Notes: generated by a model from the sequence alone, not told the origin. 49,579 bases of DNA from an uncultured Eubacterium sp. (GCF_934295145.1 NZ_CAKRAS010000018.1:1-49579), one strand, 5' to 3'. Counted from the first letter of the stretch, positions 5,887 to 14,461 are shown. Numbers and translations: made by a program.

Positions 5887-7149
5887 TTAATGTGTCTTCC
5901 GATTAATATACTCTGTCTTATACTTAGAATAAATAATCTTCTGGCTGCTGTACAATCCGTAGTAGCCTGACAGCATGTAGCTCAGTGCAATCGCAATCAG
6001 AAAATATGGCATTCCCTCGAATCCAAACAATTCAAAGCAGATCAGCAGTGAAGTGATCGGACTATTTGTAACACCGCAGAATACAGCACCCATACCAACG
6101 GCGGCGCACAGCGGAACGGAGCATCCGGCAATGGTTGCGAAAAAGGTTCCGAAAGTTGCACCGATAAAAAGGGTCGGTACGATCTCGCCGCCTTTGTATC
6201 CGGCTCCCAGAGTAGCGGCGGTAAAGATCATTTTCAGAAGGAAAGCCAGCGGAAAGACGGATTTCCCTTCCATACACCCTGCGATGATACTCATGCCGGT
6301 TCCGTTATAGGTCTGATCGCCAACCAGCAGGGTCAGTGCGATGACAATGCATCCGCCGACAACTACCCGGAGATATGGATTTTTGAAAAAGCGTTTGTAT
6401 AAACGTTCCGCATTGTGCAGGATCGTGCAGAATAAGATGCTGACAACAGCACAAAGTACGGCAAAAATACCGATGACCACAGCTGTTTTCGGTGTGAATG
6501 CCGGTATGGAACTGATCGGAAAAATTTCCGGAGCAATGCCGCATGCTGTGGCGATTCCGTGAGCAGTCAGCGATGCGATGACGCACGGCAGCAGAGCGGA
6601 ATAGTGCATGATACCGACACTGACCACTTCCATGGAAAAAATCGCAGCAGCCAGTGGTGTGCCAAACAGCGCCGAGAAAGCGGCACTCATACCGCACATG
6701 ATCATAATGTGCTGATCTTTTTCATCAAAGTGAAACAGTTTTCCCAGGGAATTTCCGATACTTCCGCCAAGCTGCAGGGCAGCGCCCTCACGTCCTGCGG
6801 AACCGCCGAACAAATGGGTCAGCAGTGTGGCAATAAAGATTAACGGTGCCATGCGCAGCGGAATATTTTCGTTGGAATGGATGGCGGACAGTACCAGATT
6901 TGTTCCAGTGTCTTTTTCATCATGTAATAAATGATATAGTCCAATGATGGCAGCACCGGCAGCCGGAAGCAGAAAGATCAGCCATGGATGCTGTAATCTT
7001 GTGTTTGTCACAAACTGCATGCCGTAATAAAAAGCAGTTCCGACAAATCCCAGTATAATTCCGGTCAGAACCGCGAAGATAATAGCCCGGAGTGATGAGA
7101 CGAGGTGCGAACCGCCTCTTTTTAATACATTGATATATGATTCAAACAT
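5887..7149 (-). CDS. ClC-family anion channel/antiporter
   Basis: The 420-aa membrane protein has the ClC selectivity segments: GGSAGREGAALQLGG (about residues 115-129, with gating Glu121) and GGEIVPTLFIGATFG (about 320-334), and roughly ten or more hydrophobic helices in the usual two-fold arrangement. The first anion-binding loop, GSGIP in chloride antiporters, is replaced by GTNLVLSAI (82-90), and the length is short for the family; both are reminiscent of the fluoride-exporting CLC-F branch. No fluoride riboswitch was seen in the 120 nt upstream. The start was set at ATG 7149 because GGGAGA lies 7-12 nt upstream (7157-7162); a longer reading would add 14 residues without a site. Transport of chloride or fluoride cannot be decided by eye. 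Confidence 0.88.
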   Translation of the reverse strand: MFESYINVLKRGGSHLVSSLRAIIFAVLTGIILGFVGTAFYYGMQFVTNTRLQHPWLIFLLPAAGAAIIGLYHLLHDEKDTGTNLVLSAIHSNENIPLRMAPLIFIATLLTHLFGGSAGREGAALQLGGSIGNSLGKLFHFDEKDQHIMIMCGMSAAFSALFGTPLAAAIFSMEVVSVGIMHYSALLPCVIASLTAHGIATACGIAPEIFPISSIPAFTPKTAVVIGIFAVLCAVVSILFCTILHNAERLYKRFFKNPYLRVVVGGCIVIALTLLVGDQTYNGTGMSIIAGCMEGKSVFPLAFLLKMIFTAATLGAGYKGGEIVPTLFIGATFGTFFATIAGCSVPLCAAVGMGAVFCGVTNSPITSLLICFELFGFEGMPYFLIAIALSYMLSGYYGLYSSQKIIYSKYKTEYINRKTH

Positions 7150-7179
7150 AACTTTTTCTCCCGTCTTATTTTCCCGACA

Positions 7180-7208
7180 TTGCAAGAACATCTAAAATGT
7201 TTTATACT
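7180..7208 (+). promoter_or_regulatory. Predicted promoter of the DUF5717 operon
   Basis: TTGCAA (7180-7185) and TATACT (7203-7208) with a 17-bp spacer. The start near 7215 leaves a leader of about 59 nt containing a small hairpin (GCAATC 7238-7243 with GATTGC 7250-7255). The element lies opposite the promoter predicted for the ClC gene. Confidence 0.6.
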
Positions 7209-7213
7209 TAAAT

Positions 7214-7241
7214 ATTATAGAGAAAAACCGGAAAAAAGCAA
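7214..7241 (-). promoter_or_regulatory. Predicted promoter of the ClC gene
   Basis: On the minus strand TTGCTT (7241-7236) and TATAAT (7219-7214) are 16 bp apart. The start near 7207 gives a 57-nt leader to the ATG at 7149. Confidence 0.6.
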
Positions 7242-7273
7242 TCGGAAAAGATTGCAGAAGGCAGGAAATTACC

Positions 7274-10200
7274 ATGAAGAGAAAATTGCAGGATATCATA
7301 CAGGAAAAATTTGACTATGGTGACACATGTCTGCTGCTGCCGGACATGGATCTGAAATTTACGGCTGCGGAGAATGAAGTGTTTGAGGGAACCTTTGCAT
7401 TCCACAGCAGCAGTGACAGGGAAGTGCGTGGTATTGTATCCTGCGAGAATCCGCATGTCACCTGTGAGACGGCGGAATTTCATGGAACGGAGATTCAAAT
7501 CCGGTTTCAGTATCATGCGGATGCGATGACGGAAGGTATGACGGATCGTGGCATTTTTGTCATTACAAGTAATGTGGGAGAATATCAGCTGCCGTTTCGT
7601 GCGGATATTTCACGGCATTATCTGCCGTCTTCTATCGGAAAAATCAAGACATTAAATGATTTTACAAATTTGTGCAAACTGAACTGGGACGAGGCACTGC
7701 AGATTTTTAAGTCCCCGTATTTTGTAAATGTGCTGCATCATGATACCGGATTTCAGAAGTTATTGTACCGTGGGCTGACACAGCATGGGCGCGGGGCGCA
7801 TGAGATGGAGGAATTCCTGATCGGCTGTGGAAAAAAGAAGCGAAGCAGCATTCAGGTGGCACGGTCTGTGAGAGAATATAAAGCCGGCGCGAAGATTCAG
7901 ACAGATTTTCTGGATATTGAAAAAAGTGAATGGGGTTATATTTTTGTGGAAGCTTCCTGTGATGCAGATTTTATCCGACTGGAAAAACAGCAGATCCGAA
8001 GTTATGATTTCATCGGAAAACATGCAGAATTATCATATCAGATTTTACCGGGACAGCTTCATGGTGGAAAAAATTTTGGAAAGATTACGTTAAAGACGGC
8101 GTTTCAGACAGTCGAGGTAGAAATCACGGTGACTGTTTTGGAGAAAGCAGAGAAGTCAAAGGCATGGAAAAATCGTGAAATTCGTGCGCAGATGGAGCAA
8201 CTGTATCTGGAGTATCGTTGTGAAAAGATTGGCCGGGATAGTTGGAGCGGTGAGATGGAGCAGCTCATTGATCAGGCGGAAGCACTGGATGGCAAAAATG
8301 AGTGGCAGCTTTTGTATCGGATGTATGTGGCACTTTCCTGTGACCGAAAGGATGAGGCAGAACTGCTCTCAAAGAAAGTGGCACGTATGATCCAGAACCA
8401 GCGGACTCCTCTCAGTGCGTTTTATCTGTATCTGACAACCATTGGTGAGACAACTTCTTACACCCGGGATGTGACGAAACGGGTGCGGGAGATTTATTTG
8501 AAATATCCGTCCCATCCGGTGCTTGTATGGATCCTGCTTCATATTGATGAGGCATTGCTGCGCAATCCGGAGCGAAAATACCAATGGATCCGCAAGTTTA
8601 TGCTGACGGGAAATGCAAGCCCAATTTTTTATGATGAGGCAGCCAGATTACTGGAAAATCATCCGGAACTGCTGTTCCAGTTTGAAATTTTTGAACGCCG
8701 TTTACTTTTCTGGATGATGAAAAATGGGCGGTTGACAGCGAATATCGGAAATCGTTTGTTTGCGCTGATGCAGTCGCAAAAGACGTTTGATACTGTGTAT
8801 TTTCAATTGCTGTGCCGCAGTTACAGGCTGGCGGCAGACAGTAATGCGGTGAAGATCATCTGTACTTATCTGATCAAATGCAATTGTTATGGCGCAGTAT
8901 ATTTTTCCTGGTTTCAGAAAGGCGTGGCACAGCATCTGAAAATTGCCGGTTTGTATGAGGCATATATGCTTTCCTGGAGCAAGACGGACGGAATGCTGCC
9001 GGATGAGATTTTGCGGTATTTTTCCAGAAATAGTTCCCTTCCGGCCAGAAGAAAAGCCATGCTGTTTGCATATCTGGTGAGAAACCGCAGCCGTCTTGGA
9101 AACAGTTGGGAATCCTATCTGGTTCTGCTGCGGAATTTTGCAAAGCAGGAACTGGCACAGGGACATATGAACGAAGATCTTGCAGTTGTTTATGAGGAAG
9201 TGAAGAAGCAGTCTGTGCGCTCCGACTGGGAGCAGTGGCGTGGTCAAGCGGAGAATAGCTACCGTGTCAGCGTGATCAATGCGGAAATGACAGGCATTCA
9301 TATTTTGCAGGATGGCATCGAAGAAATCCAGAAAGTGCCGGTATATGAGAAAGGTACTTATATCAACCTGACGACAAAACCTTTCGTTATTTTGTATGAG
9401 AGTGCTTCCGGCATGCTTTACACAGCAAAGGATCAGTTCCATCTGAAAAAAATGATGTCCGGAAAGCATGTTTATCAGGATCAGCCGGAGGATAAAATGT
9501 CTGATTCGAATGCTGAAACAGGACTGGTACAGTTATCTTTGCAGGAACGTCTGGAACGATTTGCAGCACCGATCGCAATACTTGCAGAATGCATTCAGAA
9601 GGCAAAGGCGCAGGAACTGGATGTGTCACAGTATGAGGAAAAATTGATGCTGTATATGTTGTTTACCGGAGAATTTGCACCGGAGCATGAGAAACTGTAT
9701 GAAGATCTGCTGGAGCATGAGACAGATGAACTGATTTTGCAGTCTTATGCGGTCTGGTTTTCCTGGTTGTATATGCGAAAAGAAGCAGAACTTCCAAATG
9801 CTGCCAGAACGTACATCGGAGCACGGATGGCACGCAGAACTTGCCGTCAGAATGTGTGTGCGGCAGCATTTTTGAAAGCATATGCCCAAGATGCCAATGA
9901 GACATATGCACAGCAGGCAGAACAGGTACTGAAAAAATTTGTGTTGGAGAATCACTTTTTTGATTTTTATGATATATTGCCGGAGAAGCTGCAGCGAAAA
10001 TATCTGCTGTATGGTTCCAGAGCGATTTGTTTTGTCGGAACACCGGGGCAGAATCTGCAGGTGGTACGCTTAAACCGACCGGATGGACACCGGATTTTAG
10101 GTACGGCTAAGGAAGTGCTTCCGGGCATATACAGTTATATTTGCCGGGAACTGCTGCAGAAATCGGAGACTTACGAGATTCAAACAGCGGATGGCAGCTG

Positions 10201-10363
10201 TATGGAGACTGGTGTGTTAGAACCGGTGGACTATGAAAAATGGCAGGATACGAGATTTGGAAAACTTGGAATGCTTGCCGGAAAATGGGAGGCCCAGCTT
10301 GATTATCAGTATGCAGAGTTGACCGATCTGGCAGATGCTTTATTTCAGCCCATAGAGGAGTAG
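7274..10363 (+). CDS. DUF5717 family protein, large, function unknown
   Basis: This 1029-aa protein is recognised as the DUF5717 type found in Lachnospiraceae. The first 290 residues look beta-rich, with several strand-like stretches (FTAAENEVFEGTFAF, GIFVITSNVGEYQLPF, GKITLKTAFQTVEVEITVTV) suggesting immunoglobulin-like or beta-sandwich repeats. Residues about 300-880 are helical and rich in Leu, Tyr and Arg in a repeating pattern resembling TPR/HEAT-like scaffolds. The C-terminal 150 residues again look beta-rich. There is no signal peptide and no convincing membrane segment, so it is likely cytoplasmic. It is followed after 4 nt by the DUF5716 gene, so they are cotranscribed and probably act together. 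No function is known to me. Confidence 0.8.
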   Translation: MKRKLQDIIQEKFDYGDTCLLLPDMDLKFTAAENEVFEGTFAFHSSSDREVRGIVSCENPHVTCETAEFHGTEIQIRFQYHADAMTEGMTDRGIFVITSNVGEYQLPFRADISRHYLPSSIGKIKTLNDFTNLCKLNWDEALQIFKSPYFVNVLHHDTGFQKLLYRGLTQHGRGAHEMEEFLIGCGKKKRSSIQVARSVREYKAGAKIQTDFLDIEKSEWGYIFVEASCDADFIRLEKQQIRSYDFIGKHAELSYQILPGQLHGGKNFGKITLKTAFQTVEVEITVTVLEKAEKSKAWKNREIRAQMEQLYLEYRCEKIGRDSWSGEMEQLIDQAEALDGKNEWQLLYRMYVALSCDRKDEAELLSKKVARMIQNQRTPLSAFYLYLTTIGETTSYTRDVTKRVREIYLKYPSHPVLVWILLHIDEALLRNPERKYQWIRKFMLTGNASPIFYDEAARLLENHPELLFQFEIFERRLLFWMMKNGRLTANIGNRLFALMQSQKTFDTVYFQLLCRSYRLAADSNAVKIICTYLIKCNCYGAVYFSWFQKGVAQHLKIAGLYEAYMLSWSKTDGMLPDEILRYFSRNSSLPARRKAMLFAYLVRNRSRLGNSWESYLVLLRNFAKQELAQGHMNEDLAVVYEEVKKQSVRSDWEQWRGQAENSYRVSVINAEMTGIHILQDGIEEIQKVPVYEKGTYINLTTKPFVILYESASGMLYTAKDQFHLKKMMSGKHVYQDQPEDKMSDSNAETGLVQLSLQERLERFAAPIAILAECIQKAKAQELDVSQYEEKLMLYMLFTGEFAPEHEKLYEDLLEHETDELILQSYAVWFSWLYMRKEAELPNAARTYIGARMARRTCRQNVCAAAFLKAYAQDANETYAQQAEQVLKKFVLENHFFDFYDILPEKLQRKYLLYGSRAICFVGTPGQNLQVVRLNRPDGHRILGTAKEVLPGIYSYICRELLQKSETYEIQTADGSCMETGVLEPVDYEKWQDTRFGKLGMLAGKWEAQLDYQYAELTDLADALFQPIEE

Positions 10364-10367
10364 AAAC

Positions 10368-11639
10368 GTGAAACCTGGAAAAATATATATTGGAATTGAC
10401 CTGACAGAAACACAGGCGATGGTCAGCCTGTTCGGGTCGGGAATGAAAGAACCGGAGACAATTGCTGTTGGCGGGGAAGAACGGTATGGGATCCCGTTGG
10501 CGATGTATCTGTCCGGTTCGGGAAAAACATTTTATGGGGAAGAGGCGTTGCGCAGACGGGAAAATCCGCAGGGAGATTTTTTTACAGATCTGTATCAGAA
10601 AGCACTGGAGGAATTTGCGGAAGAGTCTGCCTTTTATCAGGGGTTGTTACGTCAGTTCCTGCAGCGTCTGATCCACTTGAAAGATCGTTATGGTTCGGCG
10701 GCCAATGCAGCAGAAATCTGTCTTGGCATCACAGTTCCGGAGATTACGGACGATGTGATCCGCCTGTTTGAGCAGATTCGAAAGGAGCTGGATTTTTCAG
10801 AAGAGAGGTTCTTTTTGATGGATCATGCGGAAAGTTTTTTCGCCCATACGTATCATCAGGACAATATGCTCTGGCAGCATGAGGTAGTATTGTTTGATTT
10901 TTCAGAGCGCGAAGTTTGTTTTTATCTGTTGCACCGGCGGGGTGGAAGAAACCTTCAGATGGTGACGGCGGAGAAAAAGCGTTGGGATGTTCCCGATTAT
11001 GTAGTGCCGGATTCACAGGTGCGGGATGAATTTTTCGCAAATATTATCCGGGAATCCTTTGCAAACCATATGATTTCTGCGGTTTATTTTGTGGGAGATG
11101 GCTTTGACGGCAGCTGGCTGAAAGAGTCTCTGCGGGTGCTTGGCACGAATAAACGGGTATTCCTTGGAAAAAATCTGTTTACGAAAGGAGTCTGCTACGC
11201 GGCTTATCGTTATAGTGACAGTGCCAACTGGGGATTTTTCTATCAGTGTGATTACAAGACCCAGGGAGAGATTTTCCTGCATATTCAGAAAGAAGGAAGT
11301 CCGGCGCTGATCCGCTTACTGGAGGCAGGAAGAAACTGGTATTATGAGACACCTGCCTATGAATTTTTGTATGACGGTACACCGGAACTGGTATTTGAAG
11401 TCGGTAGGATCGGACAGATCAATCATCGCAAACAGACTTTTGAATTGACAGATCTGCCGCAGCGGCCGGACAAAACGATCCGGCTTCGGATTCAGGCAGT
11501 GGCACAGAATGGCAGACAGGCGCAGGTGCATATTTCGGACACCGGTTTTGGAGCGTTTTTTGAATCTACGGGAAAAAAATGGACAGTGCCGATGTCTTTT
11601 GATACAGACAATGGGAAACATGGACGTTATAGTGTGTAG
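10368..11639 (+). CDS. DUF5716 family protein, Hsp70/actin-like ATPase fold
   Basis: The 423-aa protein starts with a GTG four nt after the DUF5717 stop. It shows the order of motifs of the sugar kinase/Hsp70/actin fold: phosphate-1 loop YIGIDLTETQAMVSLF (7-22), a second DxS-type loop VVLFDFSEREVCFYL (173-187), an adenosine-like loop VYFVGDGFDGSW (239-250) and a final helix near GVCYAAYR (274-281). MDHAESFFA (151-159) occupies the place of the Hsp70 EPTAAA segment. Residues 285-423 are strand-rich, in the place of a substrate-binding domain. The classic DLGTT is DLTET and the second DLGGG is DFSER, so ATPase activity may be altered. Family assignment from recall; client and partner proteins are unknown. 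Confidence 0.8.
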   Translation: MKPGKIYIGIDLTETQAMVSLFGSGMKEPETIAVGGEERYGIPLAMYLSGSGKTFYGEEALRRRENPQGDFFTDLYQKALEEFAEESAFYQGLLRQFLQRLIHLKDRYGSAANAAEICLGITVPEITDDVIRLFEQIRKELDFSEERFFLMDHAESFFAHTYHQDNMLWQHEVVLFDFSEREVCFYLLHRRGGRNLQMVTAEKKRWDVPDYVVPDSQVRDEFFANIIRESFANHMISAVYFVGDGFDGSWLKESLRVLGTNKRVFLGKNLFTKGVCYAAYRYSDSANWGFFYQCDYKTQGEIFLHIQKEGSPALIRLLEAGRNWYYETPAYEFLYDGTPELVFEVGRIGQINHRKQTFELTDLPQRPDKTIRLRIQAVAQNGRQAQVHISDTGFGAFFESTGKKWTVPMSFDTDNGKHGRYSV

Positions 11640-11749
11640 ATGCGCAGCATGGATATGATAGAGCAAAATCTGAAAATGAGACTGTGTTCACGAGCAATTA
11701 GAAAAAGTGGATCTTGAATGTCCGCTTTATTGGATGGAGAGAGCAGACA

Positions 11750-12562
11750 ATGGGTGCTTTAAAATTATGTACATATAAAAAAGCGGCGTATCCGCTGTAT
11801 CTGGAGACGTTATCGGTACAGGTCGAGACGATGGAAGAACTGTGCTATGCCATGGAATCCAGTCTGTTTTTGCTGGACGATGGCTGGATGAATAAGGAAC
11901 TGTTTTCGTGGTTGCAGGACGCGCTGGACGCAAAGGAACTGGCGGCACAGTTGCAGCATCTGTATCACAGAAAGCGGGATGTGTATGCCTGCGCGGAACT
12001 GATTTTTGCGTCATCGGGATATTATTCCGGAGCAGAATTAAATCATCTGGAGCAGGTGATTGAGCGGATCCGTGGAAAAAATCAGATGGAACGCAGAAAA
12101 ATGCGGGCGGATTATTTTCTGGTGAAAAAACGGTATCGGTATGCGGCTTATGGTTATCTGGAACTGTTGCAGCCGGAATTTATGCTGCAGATGACGGAGG
12201 AACTGCAAGGGCATATTATGCATAATCTTGGAGTGGCATATGCAAGGCTGTTTTTGTTCCCGGAGGCGGCACGAATGTTTTCGGCGGCTTATCAGAAATC
12301 CAGGGAAGAGCGGTCAAAACTCTGTTATCTGTATGCCATGAATTATATCAATGATGAGGAGCAGATGGAGGAGAAGGCACCGGAGATCCATTTTGGTACA
12401 ATGAAAGAAGCGTTTTCGCATTTTACAGATGTGTCCGATCAGGAGCAGTATTATCAGGAACGCAAAAAAATCTCGGATGCGAACCATGCGTTTAACTGGA
12501 AAAGCCGGGAGGATGAGATCCGTACCCGGTGGATACAGGAATATGAGGAAATGTATTCCTGA
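11750..12562 (+). CDS. Conserved helical protein downstream of DUF5716, function unknown
   Basis: The start at ATG 11750 follows GGAGAGAG (11735-11742) at a good distance. The 270-aa product is soluble and helical, with acidic and aromatic residues and a TPR-like central part (RYAAYGYLELL, HNLGVAYARLFLFPEAARMFSAAY). A helix pair of that pattern, small residues at TPR consensus positions, suggests a protein-protein adaptor. It follows DUF5716 by 110 nt that hold only a 25-codon reading frame with no strong site. Likely the third member of the same unit. I do not recognise a named family. Confidence 0.7.
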   Translation: MGALKLCTYKKAAYPLYLETLSVQVETMEELCYAMESSLFLLDDGWMNKELFSWLQDALDAKELAAQLQHLYHRKRDVYACAELIFASSGYYSGAELNHLEQVIERIRGKNQMERRKMRADYFLVKKRYRYAAYGYLELLQPEFMLQMTEELQGHIMHNLGVAYARLFLFPEAARMFSAAYQKSREERSKLCYLYAMNYINDEEQMEEKAPEIHFGTMKEAFSHFTDVSDQEQYYQERKKISDANHAFNWKSREDEIRTRWIQEYEEMYS

Positions 12563-12568
12563 AAAATC

Positions 12569-12597
12569 TTTACGAATGCCATTCGTGGTGGTATAAT
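12569..12597 (+). promoter_or_regulatory. Promoter of the pantothenate/CoA operon
   Basis: TTTACG (12569-12574) and TATAAT (12592-12597) are 17 bp apart, and TGG just upstream makes an extended -10. The predicted start near 12604 leaves a leader of about 115 nt holding two hairpins. Confidence 0.75.
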
Positions 12598-12602
12598 GTC
12601 GA

Positions 12603-12690
12603 GCGGATGGTATTCCGAAAGGAAACGATACCTTGTATATATTATTTTGAAACGGAGCTTGTATTGCAGGTCGCAAACGAGACTCACTGT
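12603..12690 (+). ncRNA. Tandem hairpin leader resembling the pan RNA motif
   Basis: Two hairpins lie between the promoter and the first gene. Hairpin 1 (12609-12632) has GGTAT/ATACC, an inner TCC-GAAA-GGA stem-loop and unpaired AACG on the 3' side. Hairpin 2 (12655-12685) has GAG/CTC, a bulged A at 12682, a CTTGT/ACGAG helix, a second unpaired A at 12663, then TTGC-AGGTC-GCAA. Both 3' arms carry the same AAACGA. The known pan RNA motif of Firmicutes consists of hairpins with bulged A residues, often in tandem, upstream of panB-type operons, and this leader fits in position and shape. Ligand unknown. Identification is by pattern only. Confidence 0.6.
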
Positions 12691-12718
12691 CCCGCCATTA
12701 AGAAATGGAGGGATGCTT

Positions 12719-13561
12719 ATGAATATTGGATTTATTGGCGCAGGAAAAGTTGGTTTTTCACTTGGAAAATATCTAACCGAGCGCAATGTTAGGGTGACCG
12801 GATATTACAGCCGTAATCCGCAGTCATCCAGAGAGGCAGCAGATTTTACAAATACCAGACAGTACCTGAATTTGAGACATCTGGTAGAGGACAGTGATGT
12901 CCTTTTTGTGGCAATTCCGGATTCGGCGATTGCCCAAATGTGGGAACAGTTAAAAATGCTTCCGATTCAGAATAAGATTATAAGTCATTTCAGTGGTTCA
13001 TTGAGTTCCGCTGTCTTTTCGGATATTGAGCGTTATCGCGCTTATGGATATTCTATCCATCCGTTATTCGCCATCAATGATAAGTATGAATCATACAAAG
13101 TGATCTCACAGGCGTTTTTTACGATTGAGGGAGATCCGAAATATCTGAACTGGTTTGTACGGCTTTTTGAAAGTTTCGGAAATCCGGTGGAGGTTATTTC
13201 AAAAGAAGACAAAGTACGTTATCATGCAGCGGCAGCTATGGCCAGCAATCTGTACGTGGGACTGGCAAATATGTGTGAGGAAATGCTGCGAAATTGTGGC
13301 TTTTCGGCAGCAAATGCACATCGCGCATTATCACCGCTGATGCTTGGAAATACGGAGAATATCATCCAGTACGGCCCGGTTGGTGCCTTGACAGGCCCGA
13401 TTGAGCGAAATGACCTGTCTACGGTTATGGATCATTTAGACAGCTTGTCTGCACAGGAACAGAAGATTTATAGAGATTTGTCCGAAGAAGTGCTGAAGAT
13501 TGCAAAAATGAAACATCCGGAGCGGGATTATTCTGAGATGGAAAGGATTATAAAATCATGA
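12719..13561 (+). CDS. Rossmann/DUF2520 protein, candidate PanG-type ketopantoate reductase
   Basis: The start is ATG 12719 behind GGAGG (12707-12711). The 280-aa protein has an NAD(P)-binding loop GFIGAGKVG (4-12) and a C-terminal helical domain with the DUF2520 signature LTGPIERND. It is the first gene of the pantothenate operon and overlaps panB by 4 nt (ATGA, 13558-13561). Pantothenate synthesis needs ketopantoate reduction, and no panE is in this operon, so this protein is the natural candidate; I recall that a PanG class of reductase distinct from PanE has been described in Francisella and some Firmicutes. Substrate assignment is inference from context plus that recollection. Confidence 0.75.
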   Translation: MNIGFIGAGKVGFSLGKYLTERNVRVTGYYSRNPQSSREAADFTNTRQYLNLRHLVEDSDVLFVAIPDSAIAQMWEQLKMLPIQNKIISHFSGSLSSAVFSDIERYRAYGYSIHPLFAINDKYESYKVISQAFFTIEGDPKYLNWFVRLFESFGNPVEVISKEDKVRYHAAAAMASNLYVGLANMCEEMLRNCGFSAANAHRALSPLMLGNTENIIQYGPVGALTGPIERNDLSTVMDHLDSLSAQEQKIYRDLSEEVLKIAKMKHPERDYSEMERIIKS

Positions 13562-14385
13562 AAACAACAGTTTCTACATTGAAGAAGCAAAAAGAGAACG
13601 GAGAAAAGATCACGATGCTCACCTGCTATGATTATTCCATGGCGAAACTCATGGACGAGGCAGGAATTGAGATTTTACTGATCGGTGATTCTCTTGGAAA
13701 TACTATGCTGGGGTATGAAAATACGTTACCGGTTACCATGGAAGATATGATCGCCCATACAGCGGCAGTCAGCAGAGGCGCCAAAAATGCCTTTGTTCTG
13801 GCAGATATGCCGTTTATGTCTTATCAGACATCTGTCTATGATGCAGTGTTAAATGCAGGACGTCTGATGAAAGAAGGACATGCACATGGAGTAAAACTGG
13901 AAGGCGGCGCCAGAGTGTGCCCTCAGATTGAGGCTATTGTGGCAGCAGATATCCCGGTATGCGCACATATCGGACTGACACCACAGTCCATCAATGCCTT
14001 TGGTGGATTTAAGGTACAGGGCAAAAGCGAGGAAGCAGCCCGTCAGCTGGTAGAGGATGCAAAAAAAGTTGAGGCAGCAGGTGCTTCTATGCTTGTAATG
14101 GAATGCGTTCCGGCAAAACTTGCAGAAGTGATCACAAAGACGGTTTCCATTCCGACCATCGGAATCGGAGCCGGTGCAGGTTGTGACGGACAGGTTCTGG
14201 TAAATCAGGATATGCTCGGCATGTTTTCTGATTTTACACCGAAGTTTGTGAAACGTTTTGCAAATGTGGGCGAAATCATGAAACAGGCGTTTGCTGATTA
14301 TTCCGCAGAGGTAAAAGCAGGTACATTCCCGACAACAGAACATACATACGCGATTTCAGACGAAGTTATTGAAAAGTTATATTAA
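13558..14385 (+). CDS. panB: 3-methyl-2-oxobutanoate hydroxymethyltransferase
   Basis: PanB adds a hydroxymethyl group from methylene-tetrahydrofolate to alpha-ketoisovalerate, giving ketopantoate. The 275-aa length is normal. Metal-binding and active-site segments are visible: LIGDSLGNTMLGY (41-53, Asp44), FVLADMPFMSY (79-89, Asp83), GVKLEGGARV with its Glu, and VMECVPAKLA with the catalytic Glu. IPTIGIGAGAGCDGQVLV is the family C-terminal signature. Translation is coupled to the preceding reductase-like gene by a 4-nt overlap. The panC gene follows 76 nt later after two small hairpins. Confidence 0.97.
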   Translation: MKTTVSTLKKQKENGEKITMLTCYDYSMAKLMDEAGIEILLIGDSLGNTMLGYENTLPVTMEDMIAHTAAVSRGAKNAFVLADMPFMSYQTSVYDAVLNAGRLMKEGHAHGVKLEGGARVCPQIEAIVAADIPVCAHIGLTPQSINAFGGFKVQGKSEEAARQLVEDAKKVEAAGASMLVMECVPAKLAEVITKTVSIPTIGIGAGAGCDGQVLVNQDMLGMFSDFTPKFVKRFANVGEIMKQAFADYSAEVKAGTFPTTEHTYAISDEVIEKLY

Positions 14386-14431
14386 ATGTGAAGGCATCAC
14401 ATCTCGTAGCAAGAATGCAGAGGGCATTCTT
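14386..14431 (+). other. Two intercistronic hairpins between panB and panC
   Basis: The first is ATGTGA (14386-14391) with TCACAT (14397-14402). The second is AAGAATGC (14411-14418) with GCATTCTT (14424-14431) around a 5-nt loop, followed by an A-rich rather than T-rich stretch. They are therefore more likely mRNA processing or stability elements than a terminator within the operon. Confidence 0.5.
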
Positions 14432-14461
14432 AATAAAAAACAAGTATAGAGGAGACTAAAA

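Noticed and set aside
7150..7270. Fluoride riboswitch upstream of the ClC gene
   Set aside because: Neither the GGCGATGG-type start nor the pseudoknot pattern is visible on the minus strand in the leader.
8702..9469. Long open frame on the minus strand inside the DUF5717 gene (about 255 codons)
   Set aside because: Lies wholly antisense to a well-supported gene, has no ribosome binding site and encodes a Cys/His/Gln/Ile-rich sequence typical of a codon shadow.
12597..12719. T-box leader or classic terminator-based attenuator before the pan operon
   Set aside because: No T-box bulge sequence and no terminator stem with T run in the 115-nt leader.
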